64,000 bases of DNA from Patiria pectinifera. Lineage: Eukaryota; Echinodermata; Asteroidea; Valvatida; Asterinidae. A program made the position numbers and the translations under genes. The stretch is from assembly GCA_029964075.1 (NCBI GenBank), contig CM057149.1, positions 3,544,465 through 3,608,464 of the forward strand. Direction: 5' to 3'. This document shows, piece after piece, positions 39,890-50,143 of this stretch (position 1 is the stretch's first letter; every line of letters begins with the position of its first letter). A model generated the notes under the pieces. That model saw only the letters and a list, made by a program, of their open reading frames with translations, ran no database searches and was not told where the DNA came from.

Positions 39890-40030
39890 CTGCTTCAGTG
39901 TCATGACAGGTTCTCCATCACTTATGTCTCCCTTCTCATCATCAAACATCAGCCATTTCAAAGGGATTCTCTCTCCCATGTAAGGCTCTTTCATTGCTAT
40001 TCTCTCTATATGGTTGCGTAGTTTTTCAAT
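39890..40030 (-). CDS. ROCO exon 9: Roc-COR linker / start of COR
   Basis: 141 bp, 47 codons, phase 0/0. It encodes IEKLRNHIERIA, then GERIPLKWLMFD, the typical amphipathic helix and P-x-x-W motif at the Roc-COR junction. Acceptor gaaacag, donor CAG|GTACCA. Its donor lies only 85 bp from the right end of the Polinton, which occupies most of the following intron. Confidence 0.8.
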
Positions 40031-41214
40031 CTGTTTCAGGATATAATCAAAATAATATAATATTATGGTGCTTATATCTGAGCACTTCATACCAGTTTTC
40101 AAGCCCTTTGCACTATAAAAAGGTATTCATAAATACCTCAGACAGTTTCACCATTCCTATTGGTCGAGAGCCCGTCACGTGGCCGGTCTTAAACGGATGA
40201 TAAAGACATGGCTAGCTGGTCTTAAACACTTTTCCAGTGTCGCATCAAATGTGGACTCCTAAAAATCCAGTTCCTCTTACCGTTTCATTGGTTGAACGTT
40301 CACAATCCTCACGTAGGCATGTGCAACACTACCAGTGAGTCCGAATTTTATCTTACTATAATTCCAGGAATCTCTGTCTGTTTGTCTGTCGATTATCTCC
40401 TGAACCGGGCACCGTATGAAATTGAAAATCGGCGCGTATATTTTTCGGGACAACAGAATGTGCAGTGCAAAGTTTGAAGTTGTTTGGACCAGCGGTTCTC
40501 GAAAAAGCTGCAAAAACAGTATTTTCTGAGGCAAACGTGACAGTATATAGCTTAGAACATAACACCCGCACGCACTGCCGTTCTTTTCAATTGTTTACGT
40601 CATGTTTAAGCTAAAGCGCGCGTGCTCAATATGACGCAAACAATGCAAAAAGGACGGGCACGCGCACGTGCATTGCAGGGCGATACATTGTCCAGTATGG
40701 GTGAATACTAATGGATCAATGGGTGAATAGCACTGCATACCATGTTTTCGTATGTACACGGGCACATTATTTTTGCAGTCGAGTGAGCGACCATTGTAGG
40801 TGGTCGAACTTCAAACTTGGCAAACATTTTGACGTAAGTGTGCGTTCAACCTGTGAAAACAACACTATTGAATCGCGTGCGTTGTTTGCACGAGTAGTTC
40901 TCCAAAACTCTGCAAGTATGCAACCTATACCAGCGGCAAAGCAATTTGCGTTTCCCGAACATGCACATTTTAGACGGGCACTGCACTAGTAGTTCTAAAT
41001 TCAAAACGCAACGCCCCAGGTGCGTTCTGCGCGACATCGCGCAGAACATGCTACGCGCGCGTCAATCTCCATAAAAGGGTTGTTTACATCTTACTCGCCA
41101 GCTGAACACGCCATTATTTTGCTAGATGGATGTTTCAAAAAGCTGGAGTGAACTTGTTAATCAAAATCGGGATTTTTTGAACGAATTACTTGATTTTTTT
41201 TTACCGAAAAGGTA
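40031..41214. other. ROCO intron with inverted-repeat sequence
   Basis: AGGTATTCATAAATACCT (40118-40135) is itself palindromic and recurs in part at 41208-41222, hinting at an element of about 1.1 kb. A foldback at 40578-40665 pairs CCGTTCTTTTCAATTGTTTA with its near complement. No gene. Confidence 0.4.
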
Positions 41215-41395
41215 TTTATGAATGGGAATAAATATGTGCTCGGTCGGTATTAATCAATCTGTTTAAGACTGCTTAGAGTTTGGGTGCTGATAATTACCCT
41301 CGCCTCTGGCTCGGGTAATTATCAGCACCCAGACTCTAAGCAGTCTTAAACAGAGTGATTAAAACCTCTCGAGCACACATGTATTCCCTTAATCA
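41215..41395. mobile_element. Foldback element (about 180 bp)
   Basis: Arms of 75-80 bp. The inner 45 bp (GACTGCTTAGAGTTTGGGTG... against the complement) are nearly perfect around a 14-base loop near 41303. The outer parts are more diverged. Confidence 0.75.
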
Positions 41396-41725
41396 TGTGA
41401 CATGTACTCGTTAAGTGCTTACTAAAAGGAATATTCAATTGGCAACTATATTCTATAATTATAAGAAAATGAACTTGACTAGTATTAACTTTTTTTGGGG
41501 GGGGGGGACTAATTCATAGTCATTGGTGCCATTTATAATGTATCCAACTTGCCAAAATTATGGCGATCATGACTGTAATTAAGGCAGGGGTTGTTGGATA
41601 AAAGCTTGGGCTCAGGTGTTAGTACCGGTTCAGTCAAATATCTCATAATTAACAATTAACCAAATACTATCTTATACACGTTTTTCTTTTTTTTCAGCTA
41701 AGTATTCAAAAAGGAATAAAAATAC

Positions 41726-41836
41726 CTTCGCGTTGTCTTCAAGGGAGTTCTCTACTGCGTAAAATTCAGAAACCACGTATCTGTAATACGGTTTGTTATG
41801 GATCTCACGTCGTATCCGTGTAAATATCTTATCCAG
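41726..41836 (-). CDS. ROCO exon 8: end of Roc domain
   Basis: 111 bp, 37 codons, phase 0/0. It encodes LDKIFTRIRREIHNKPYYRY and a following strand ending in FYAVEN. This fits the last helix and strand of Roc, where an aromatic-rich strand precedes the linker to COR. Acceptor tgtag, donor AAG|GTATTT. Confidence 0.7.
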
Positions 41837-42136
41837 CTACACTTGGACAAAAGACAGAAGCAAAGGTCAAAAGAGATGGTTATCTTCTTAAGCATTCATG
41901 CGCGTTCAAATAATGAACACTTCCTCTACTGGCACACTGGTCAAGCAGAATCAACTCTTTTGATTTAGAACAGTAACTGGAAAAATCTACCTGCATATCT
42001 CCTCTACTGGCATAGCTCCGTCTTAAATCAGAGGTGAAAAACACATTACCTCACTGGCGGCCCTGAAGTACGCACTGTGATTTTTGTATGGACACAACTT
42101 CTCATTCCATAAAATCAACAGAAAGTTGGGACTCAC

Positions 42137-42292
42137 CAAGACCTTACGTTTGTTGTCTGGCAAATCATCCCCGCCAACACTGTTTCTGTGTGTGCCAACT
42201 ATAAAGATAGGTGGAGATTTCTGCTCCAAACTGTCGTGTGAGGAGTTTTCCTTGGTGTAGGTGAAAATTGACTGCATCCAGAAATCTAGATA
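42137..42292 (-). CDS. ROCO exon 7: Roc G4 motif (GTHRNS)
   Basis: 156 bp, 52 codons, phase 0/0. It encodes YLDFWMQSIFTYT, then IFIVGTHRNSVG. GTHRN replaces the canonical N/TKxD guanine-specificity motif, as is usual in Roc domains. Acceptor ctattcag, donor TTG|GTGAGT. Confidence 0.8.
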
Positions 42293-43449
42293 CTGAATAG
42301 GGGTTGTCCTATATGTAATGGAACCGTCGCTCTCCTGGTGATGTCATACAAAGGTGTTATCTTAGAGATAGTTTGGACAAGAAAGTTTTAGTTAATACTC
42401 CTGGCAAGAAGTTTATTAGATACCACACCAGTGTAGCCCAAGTTACCAGTGTACCCATCTTCAGAAGCATGAACTGGAACGATGTATGACTTGCTGGAAA
42501 TTTTAGGTGAATACGCAATAGACCGCTTGCAGACGCGTTCGATAATGGACGCGCGAAGGCGCGCGACGCCATGTTGTGGGACAAGCGTAAATCTATCTTA
42601 TACGCGTTAATTATCGATCGCGTCTGCAAGCGGTCTATACTAAAACTTGCACTTCTCTTTGAATTAAGAATCTGGGATGGGGGTGTGACTGGTATATGGT
42701 TTGAGTATGGAGGAATAGTAACTGGTGAGTCATGCATTACATGTATATTCTACATTTTCCCAGGTTGCTATTTGTTTTAAGGACACAAATGGTGCTTGTT
42801 TTCTTGGGCAAGGCACTTTACTACGATTGCCTCTTTTCACCAGGAGTATAAATGGGAATCGAGCTGCTACAGAAAAATGGTCTCATTCCTGATGAACAGG
42901 GATAATAATTATTGTGAAGCGTTTTGACACCCTAGGTATAAGGCGCTATACATTATAACATGTATATGTTATAACACTCACTGACTTTACATGCTGCATG
43001 AACTTGTGCATGTATAGTGATATCTGGCAATCACTTTAAGGATGAGTGAAACAGCCTAATCAGAATTATGCCTATTAATTCTGCAATTACATTTAAAAAT
43101 TTGATATTTTGTGGGAGTATGTACATGTAGTTGTTCTTAACTGCCATCAACATGATGACCAAATTGGCAGGAAATAAATCAGTCCATATAAAAGTATGTT
43201 TTCTTTAAGTATAAAAAACAAAGCACCGGTAGGCCAAATAGTGGTTGACAGAGAAATATGAAAAGATATCATTAATCTGACACACACGGTTTGTTCTGGA
43301 TATATATCGTTTTGAAAGGTGTTCAATTGTTGCCTTTTAACTAATTTAGATTACTACAGAAACGCGATAAAACTATTGCTGTGACACTAAGTTTTGACAT
43401 GTATCTCGTTACAAGCAAGATAACTTGTGCTTACATCTTTACATCTTAC
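42293..43449. other. ROCO intron (exons 6-7)
   Basis: Contains the foldback at 42515-42637. Otherwise no gene recognised. Confidence 0.45.
42515..42637. repeat. Inverted repeat TAGACCGCTTGCAGACGCG
   Basis: The 19-bp perfect arms end at 42533 and begin again at about 42619, with GATAA and GCGT strings continuing inward. GC-rich centre. Confidence 0.7.
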
Positions 43450-43533
43450 CTTATCTTGGACTGGCAGAGGTTTGTCAAGGTCTTGACAGAGGTTGAAAAC
43501 AACCAGGTAGATCGCCCGAGAAGACAGAAAGGT
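43450..43533 (-). CDS. ROCO exon 6: Roc strand after switch II
   Basis: 84 bp, 28 codons, phase 0 on both sides. It encodes TFLSSRAIYLVVFNLCQDLD, the strand following the DxxGQ switch in Roc domains (family pattern: HQ-xF-L-xx-R-A-x-Y-L-VVFNL). Acceptor ttgtag, donor AAG|GTAAGA. Confidence 0.8.
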
Positions 43534-45060
43534 CTACAAGAAGATTAAATGTAATTAAATTCAAACAAAAAGAAAGTTGAAAGGAACATTTAGACATGAA
43601 GATTTACAAATACTGATGACTAGTTGTTTTGGAGGGGTACCTTAAAAAGATCAATAAGGGAAGTGTTCTGGTTATTTCTCAAGAAAAATCTTCTTTACAC
43701 TGGCAATCATTAAATGTTTTTAATTGCCAAAACGGTAGGCCTCCTGAAGTTAGTTACATATGGTGTAAGACTTTTTTAAAATTATTTAAAGTTCCATAAA
43801 ATTCGATACAGAACAATTTCACAACACGTTCAAATAAAAGCTAGAGATTCGCGGTTGTTGAGTTACAAACGCTGGGTGATCAGGCCAGAAACTATTTCAT
43901 TGTACAATGCCCAGTTGTGAATAATTTAATGTCAGAACGGAAACAACATGAAATTCAGCCTTTCCAGTAAAATTATCATTTTTATTTGAAAAGAAAATGC
44001 ATCTGTTAGCCTTGTTAGGGTATGATAAATGTCAGTTCATGTTACGTACACGTTCACGTTAACTCCAGTTTGAATAGTTAAAATGTTCGAAATGAATACG
44101 ATTTATATCAGAGAGAATAAATGTTCATCATGATGGGAAAAACTTTTGAAAATATAAATATCACGATGATTGAACAACACTTAACGTGCAGTTTGATGAC
44201 GTGGGTATCATTATTCTTATGGTATCAATATAGTCATTAAAAAGGCACGGATCAAATGTGGATTTGAAATTAAAAAAAAACACACAAAAAAAAAGATCAA
44301 TTAACTTTTGGTCTGATGACGTCATAATTCTGAAACCTTGCAAAAAAGTCTGAAAGTCACATGCAAATGTCCAAAGAATATCTAAAGCATTTTGAACAAA
44401 AAATGACGAATGCATTTAAAATTCAAGCAAGTTCAACTCTATGTGATGTGACATTAGATGGCACATTTTCGGGTGATGACGTCATATGACTTTTTTTTGT
44501 GTTAGACAATCCTAACTAAACACTTTCATAATTCATTTGTCTGTAGTAAAATGCTCCAAGTTATATTCAATTTTCATTGCACTTTCGGCAACACCGGAAG
44601 TGAAGGTCAAGCGGTTTTGTGCCTAGGAATCAGTAATGTTGCCCAAACCACCATTTACCAACTCACGAAAAATAAAACGAGACTCTATTTAGTTCAAAAG
44701 GGATAGTTTAAACTATTTGGCAATGTTTTCCTTTAAACGGCTTGTATTTTGATGACGTTACAAAATATATAATATTATCACCATGTCAACCGTCATGGTT
44801 TGCTATGATTTGAGGCTCATTTCTATATTTTGAATTCTCTTAACTTTAATCTTCCAGTTACCCGGAAGGTAAGGTCAGTGGCCTATGCCTTTGGAAGTAC
44901 AAAATGTTCATCAAACTATGGTCTATCAGATTATAAAGTATGAATATGAATATTCATTTAGTTAATGAGTTATATTCGAGCAAAAAAAAGACCTTTTTTT
45001 CGAATAATATCGCTTATAAGTCGATACCCGATGACGTCTTCACGGCATCTGAGTAATCTG
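43534..45060. other. ROCO intron (exons 5-6) with GATGACGTCA-containing repeats
   Basis: GATGACGT recurs at about 44197, 44315, 44475, 44752 and 45030, with ACCGGAAGTGAAGGTCA and CCCGGAAGGTAAGGTCA nearby (44593, 44861). These resemble motifs inside the element at 8888-10082, suggesting a related dispersed repeat. No protein. Confidence 0.45.
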
Positions 45061-45327
45061 CGCACCTCAGGATTAGGTTTGATCTTTAGTCAAAGTTACA
45101 TGTTTATATCATGTAGCCTACCGTTTAGGAGTCGCGGAATTTACTTATCATCCATGAAAAAAAGAAAAAAAAAACTCTTTACAATTTCAAAAAGGTAATC
45201 GGGTCGTACACGATCACCCTATAAAGCCCTTTAAACATGTGATGTCTGGTCTAGATAGCCACCCCTTTTTTTTCAAATTGAAACGGAGAGTTTCAGGGTA
45301 TAAAAGGAAGAATGATCATTTTGGCCT

Positions 45328-45503
45328 GCAATGTAATGTATGCATTATGCGGGCCTGCTTGGGCAAGATAATGAATAAGCATCATAGTTAATGACGTTTG
45401 TCGGGCGCGCGGCGCGGCTGGACATACAAACACGAGGTCATAAACTAAATAATGCATATTCATTATCTTGCCCAAGCGCGCCTGCATATTGCATACATTA
45501 CAA
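45328..45503. mobile_element. Foldback element (about 175 bp)
   Basis: Arms at 45329-45400 and 45425-45502 are inverted copies (TGTAATGTATGCATTATGCG, CTTGGGCAAGATAATGAATA), with a CG-rich 24-bp centre. Confidence 0.8.
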
Positions 45504-45700
45504 CGCGGCCGCCATTTTGAAATTGCATGGAGGACATTTTCGGGACGATATTTGTGGAAGATGGTGACTGAAAGTCGTCTTTTGGCCAGATGGATGAAAA
45601 TATTGAGACCAAAGAACGTGTTTTCGAATCTCGATCAAAATCTGTAGCAAAATCGCTACATTAGAGTGAAAAAAAAAATCAGGCTGTGGGGAAGCATTGA

Positions 45701-45749
45701 GCGTCTGGCCGTACTACAGAGCTTGCGATAGTACTGTACGGCCAGACGC
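45701..45749. repeat. Hairpin GCGTCTGGCCGTACTAC
   Basis: A 17-bp arm and its inverted copy (GTACTGTACGGCCAGACGC side) around a loop of about 13 bases. Confidence 0.7.
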
Positions 45750-46177
45750 AGTCGGGCTAAGGCCGACTATGATCACCGAGCATGCAGTGTCGCGAACCAG
45801 CCCAGCGATCATCGCGTAGCTAGGATCGGTGGACCAGGCGAATACAAAACGCATTTTTCCAAAACAAACATACATAATGTATAAACACTATCATTAGATA
45901 CGGATATTTATAGCATTTCGCTCAAAACTTTTGAACTGGAGCGCGCCAGTAAAACCGTTTTTTTTAAAACTGTGTAAAGGACTGCAAAACAAACAAGCAA
46001 ATGTGTTTGTTACAGGACACTATATTCCTTTAAATTTCATTCGGAAAAGAAAATCGAAACTTTTGCAAAAGCACTTATATATCAACGTATTTTCAGTTAA
46101 TACCTTATCCAGAAATGTCCTCAAATAAAACTTCTTTTTTTTATTTACACTCTCTATCTAATCGTTGATTTAATTCC

Positions 46178-46635
46178 AAAATCATTCAAAGAAAGTAATT
46201 ACCGCCGTGAATCAGAGTTTATGAAGGGACGGAAAGTAGAATTCACTATGAACAAGGGCGTTCGTCATTCTTTACCTTATGGGATGTGAATCAAACTGGA
46301 GGACGAGAGACTCTGCGAGCTGATGTATATTTTTAGAAAGAGAAAAAAAAAATAACGAATACGCTCAGCAGTTCAATCATGTACATACACTGGTATCCAT
46401 ACCTGTGAATTAAGTCTTAAATAAATGGAAATCTTCCCTACAAGCTGGTTGCACAAAAAAAATGTTTTTCTAAAAAATACATCAGCCCGCAGGGCCTCTC
46501 GTCCTCCTATTTAATTCACATCCAATCAAAGGTAGATAATGAGGAACGGCCTTGTTGATGCTGATAGCAAATCCCAATTCCGTCCCTTTGTAATCTCTGA
46601 TTCACGGCGGTAACTTTCTTGAAATGATTTTAAAA
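46178..46635. mobile_element. Large foldback element (about 460 bp)
   Basis: Arms of about 150-160 bp: ATTACCGCCGTGAATCAGAG near 46198 with its complement near 46598, and GAGGACGAGAGACTCTGCG near 46300 with its complement near 46490. The outermost ends AAAATCATTCAA and TTGAAATGATTTT pair. Non-coding. Confidence 0.8.
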
Positions 46636-48039
46636 TTTTCCAACAAGATATTAGTATCAACGGATTATTCCCTGCATTTTGCTTGCACAAAACCGGTTCT
46701 TCATTGCAATTTTCTCAGCTAGAAAACAACTACTTTTAAAGAAAACACAAGTACAAGTCTGAGAAAAACTAACAGTCATGGTTAAACTCAATGTAACTTA
46801 ACTTGTAGTGCATGGCGACATGTATGATTACGCCCTTTCCCTGTGAACACAATCATGGATCAAGCTAAAGAGCGATGACCCACCCACTAAAACACGAATA
46901 CATTTCATTCAAAAAGTCAGGGGAAAGTGGCCAGGAAATGCCTCAGATTGCACTACAGAGCATCTAGATCCAAAAAAGTTTTGCGATGAGCAAATGTCCA
47001 AAACTTTTCACTGCGATAGGCCAAATTTTGACGATTTAATTTTGACGATTTATGTAAAGTTCATCAAGTGACATATACTGGTTAAACTTGCAGTTGTGCA
47101 GTGCTCCAAAATGTGTCCTGTACAAATTTCGAAGAATAAAATTCCCTATGCGTGCACATGTATTTCTATACAAATATTGATAGTGTTGGGGGAGTTGCTT
47201 TTGGTTACATTTAATTTGGGAGGGATTGGGTTAAATCCTGGATCCGCCTCTGCAGGCCTGCCATTGGAGTTGGCAGGCTGCAGCCAACTCTCACGCATTG
47301 AGCGTAAGACTCACACATTTCAGGTTGTTCTCATGCTCTAACGCCGACATGGGATTTCTCACGCTATGTTTAAATGATAATAGCTCAAAAAAGGGTTAAA
47401 GTGATCAGAAATTGCCTCAGATCGCACCACAGAGCGTCTAGAATCCAAAATTGTTCGGGGCCCGCTTAAGGGCCCCGAACCCCACGCCGTTAGGGCTTCT
47501 CGCTACGCGCTCGCATCAACTGAGCTCCCTGTCCTGAGGTTAGCCTGACGAATTATTTTTAGCTTCCTACGGACACGCACTGCGTGTCCAGAGAGGATTG
47601 AATGGACTGAACACCTGTGGATTGGCGAAATGTTTTCAGAGTTTAATGTTTCAGTGGGCTGAAAAAGATAAACAACGAAATCTTGGTGGAAAGGACGCTG
47701 GCTTTTAAAAGGCTAAAAATCACTTCATGCATACTTACATGAAGGTGCCATATCTGCTGCACCACCATACAGCACAGAGTTACATGTAAATATTTAATAA
47801 AAAACAAGCTCGAAATGATCTCGGAAGCTGCGGGCCGACGCTGCTGTGTTCATGCATGATTGTGCCATGTAATTTTTTGAAGAAGTATTGTTTCCAGTGC
47901 AAAAATCAGTTTTTGACCCTAGTGACCCTATTTTCCAGGACTGCATTAAATTGGTGGACACAACAGAGGGCCAGAGCATGATTTGATATATACCCAGGTG
48001 ATTTATACACTTGCAAGGCTGTAATGTTTGTTGACTGAC
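46636..48039. other. ROCO intron sequence
   Basis: No gene. Hairpin GTTCGGGGCCC/GGGCCCCGAAC at 47453-47480. The string CAGATTGCACTACAGAGCATCTAGA (46944) recurs in diverged form at 47417. Confidence 0.4.
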
Positions 48040-48225
48040 TAACCACCCACCTACCCATCTAACCACCCACCCACCCACTCACCCAACCCCATCCACCCAC
48101 CCTCCCACTAACGCCCCCACCCCCACCCAGCCACCCCCCCCCAACCACCCAACCAACCAACCACTCACCCAACCAATCACCCACCAACCAACCAACCAAC
48201 CAACCAACCCACCAACTAACTAACG
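48040..48225. repeat. AACC/CACC simple repeat
   Basis: Imperfect (AACCACCC)n and (CCAA)n tracts next to ROCO exon 5. Confidence 0.9.
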
Positions 48226-48278
48226 GAGAGACACGACGACTTGTTGAGATGCTGTCCGCAGCTAGAAATAGAGCTTAC

Positions 48279-48484
48279 CTGGTGCGTCGTGTAGTACAAA
48301 TCTTGGCCGGCAAAGTCCCAGATATTGAGTGTAGGCTGCTCTGCATTCTGTTGTGTATTTACTCCCTCAGACATTGCCTTTTCAGTGATTTTGTATAACC
48401 TTGGTACCGGTATATTTTTTCCATCAGATGTTGACTCTACCGAAGTGCCACTTGGTTGTGTTTCAGTTGTCTGGGTTTGTGAAG
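48279..48484 (-). CDS. ROCO exon 5: Roc G3 motif (DFAGQ)
   Basis: 206 bp. It begins with a Thr/Ser-rich loop and ends with NIWDFAGQDLYYTTHQ, the G3/switch II motif of Roc GTPases (W-D-x-x-G-Q-x-x-Y). The donor is CAG|GTAAGC. The acceptor (gatag) has a weak pyrimidine tract. The long polar loop before the G3 strand is unusual compared with compact Ras-like domains but is common in invertebrate ROCO proteins. Confidence 0.8.
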
Positions 48485-48729
48485 CTATCATACAATCAGT
48501 TAATTGGTAGAACAATGTTTTAAAAATATCACATTGCTTTCAGTCCCAATTAAAATGCACAAATGTGTAATTTCACAATTGTAGTTTCAACAGCAAGTTG
48601 TGGATGTGGTTGAGTATGTCGAACGGTTCTGTTGCGTTTGTGGTTGAGACGTGAACCCATTTGGGGTCTAAACACTCTCATTTGAGTGAAATGTGGAAAC
48701 ATAACAGTTAACATGATGATATTGCTAAC

Positions 48730-48790
48730 CCGCTGATGATGATTGTAGTTGGTGTGGAGGGGTAGGCTGCAATGGTTCCATGTCAGTGTG
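48730..48790 (-). CDS. ROCO exon 4: low-complexity Roc insert
   Basis: 61 bp, preceded by a pyrimidine-rich acceptor (ctttttcttgttag) and followed by donor GG|GTTAGC. It encodes a Pro/Gln/Ser-rich stretch (EPLQPTPPHQLQSSS). Phase 0 in and 1 out match the neighbours. It is likely a disordered loop within Roc. No function is assigned. Confidence 0.55.
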
Positions 48791-49499
48791 CTAACAAGAA
48801 AAAGCAAAACTACTGTGTCACATTCATTGAGCAATGCGAAGGCTTTCGGGACATTAAAAAATACACGTGTTCATAAACATGGAATGAGAGTTTTGCCACT
48901 CCTCAGATTTTTCAATTGTATTTAAACATACTTTATAATACATGCACCAAATGTAAAATATCCCCAATATATGTGGTTGAAAAGGGTCCCTTTGTTATCC
49001 TGAATGCTACCTCGTGGCCTATATTGTAAAAGATACAAGAATTATGTGTTAATAAACTCAAATGCCCCGCTGAGTCCATTTTTAAAGCTATAATTACCTT
49101 AACCTTGACATATCAGGCCCACTGCTTGAAGTCTATTAAGGGGCTCCAAGACCAACCAACCCTCATACATGTACTAAGTTTGAATTCGATATTCTGCATG
49201 TCTATACTTTTTGTATTAAAAAAGGGGCTTCTCTGATTTGAATTTTATTATGAAAGTTAAATTTGGAGAGAAAAAAAACAGCTGAATCTATTAAAACAAA
49301 CTTTAGTACACCAAAACAAACTGTGTTACAACAACCGGAATGTTTCGGTAATAGTGAACATACACGATCGTTGGCAACTTAGAATAAAATGGGATCAGTG
49401 CTCCACTTTATGTAAAACTATATAACAAACATTTCCGGCTGAGTTTTTGCAGACAGGAGTCAACTCTTTATTTCTTTTGCTGTGCTGTAGGTAACTTAC
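48791..49499. other. ROCO intron (exons 3-4)
   Basis: No gene or repeat recognised. Confidence 0.4.
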
Positions 49500-49558
49500 T
49501 TTATCTTTTTCTGTTTCAAGGCCAATCATCAACTCGAGTTTGAGGCTGGTTAAATCAC
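49500..49558 (-). CDS. ROCO exon 3: short Roc linker exon
   Basis: 59 bp with acceptor tgtatag and donor AAA|GTAAGT. It encodes about 19 residues, DLTSLKLELMIGLETEKDK. There is no recognisable motif, but both splice sites are good and the phases (1 in, 0 out) are exactly what the flanking exons need. It is probably part of a variable insert between switch I and the DxxG motif. Confidence 0.5.
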
Positions 49559-50143
49559 CTATACAATTTAAACAAAACACTTGTAAAAGGTACACCGACT
49601 CACTAGAAAAATAAACCTACAAACAATCTTGCAAATAAATTGGGCATAGCAATGCCAACCAAAAAGTGAACGCGCTGTAAATTGCCACAGTGAACGCGAT
49701 ATATAACAAACATCACAGACGTTCAAACTGTCGGCTTTTCTTATTGCCTCCCACAGGCTACCAAAATGTAGGTTCATAACCAAATTTTCTGAAAACTGTG
49801 TATATGTATTGTCTAACCATATGCATTGTCCATTTTGTCTAACCCGGATCACTTGTATAACCCAACTACATTGGGACGTCAAAAACTTCCTATGAAGCGC
49901 CCTGTGGCAATTAATAACAGCCCTTAATGATAATTACAAGGACGGGGAATAAGTCTACAAGAAGGCTACTAACAAAATGTTCATAAACTTAAACAAAACA
50001 AAAAAAAACAGGGCTTAGAGTTTTCAGCAACTTAATTCAAAAATACGATTCTTTCTTTTGTTCTGTATTTGAATTTTTCTTTTCATTTGCTAATAGTTTC
50101 GAGGTTTTAACACTCGTATTAATAACGATGTGCAGCGTAACCC

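Noticed and set aside
42357-42737. 126-aa minus-strand frame in a ROCO intron
   Set aside because: Spans a foldback palindrome and lacks family motifs and splice context.
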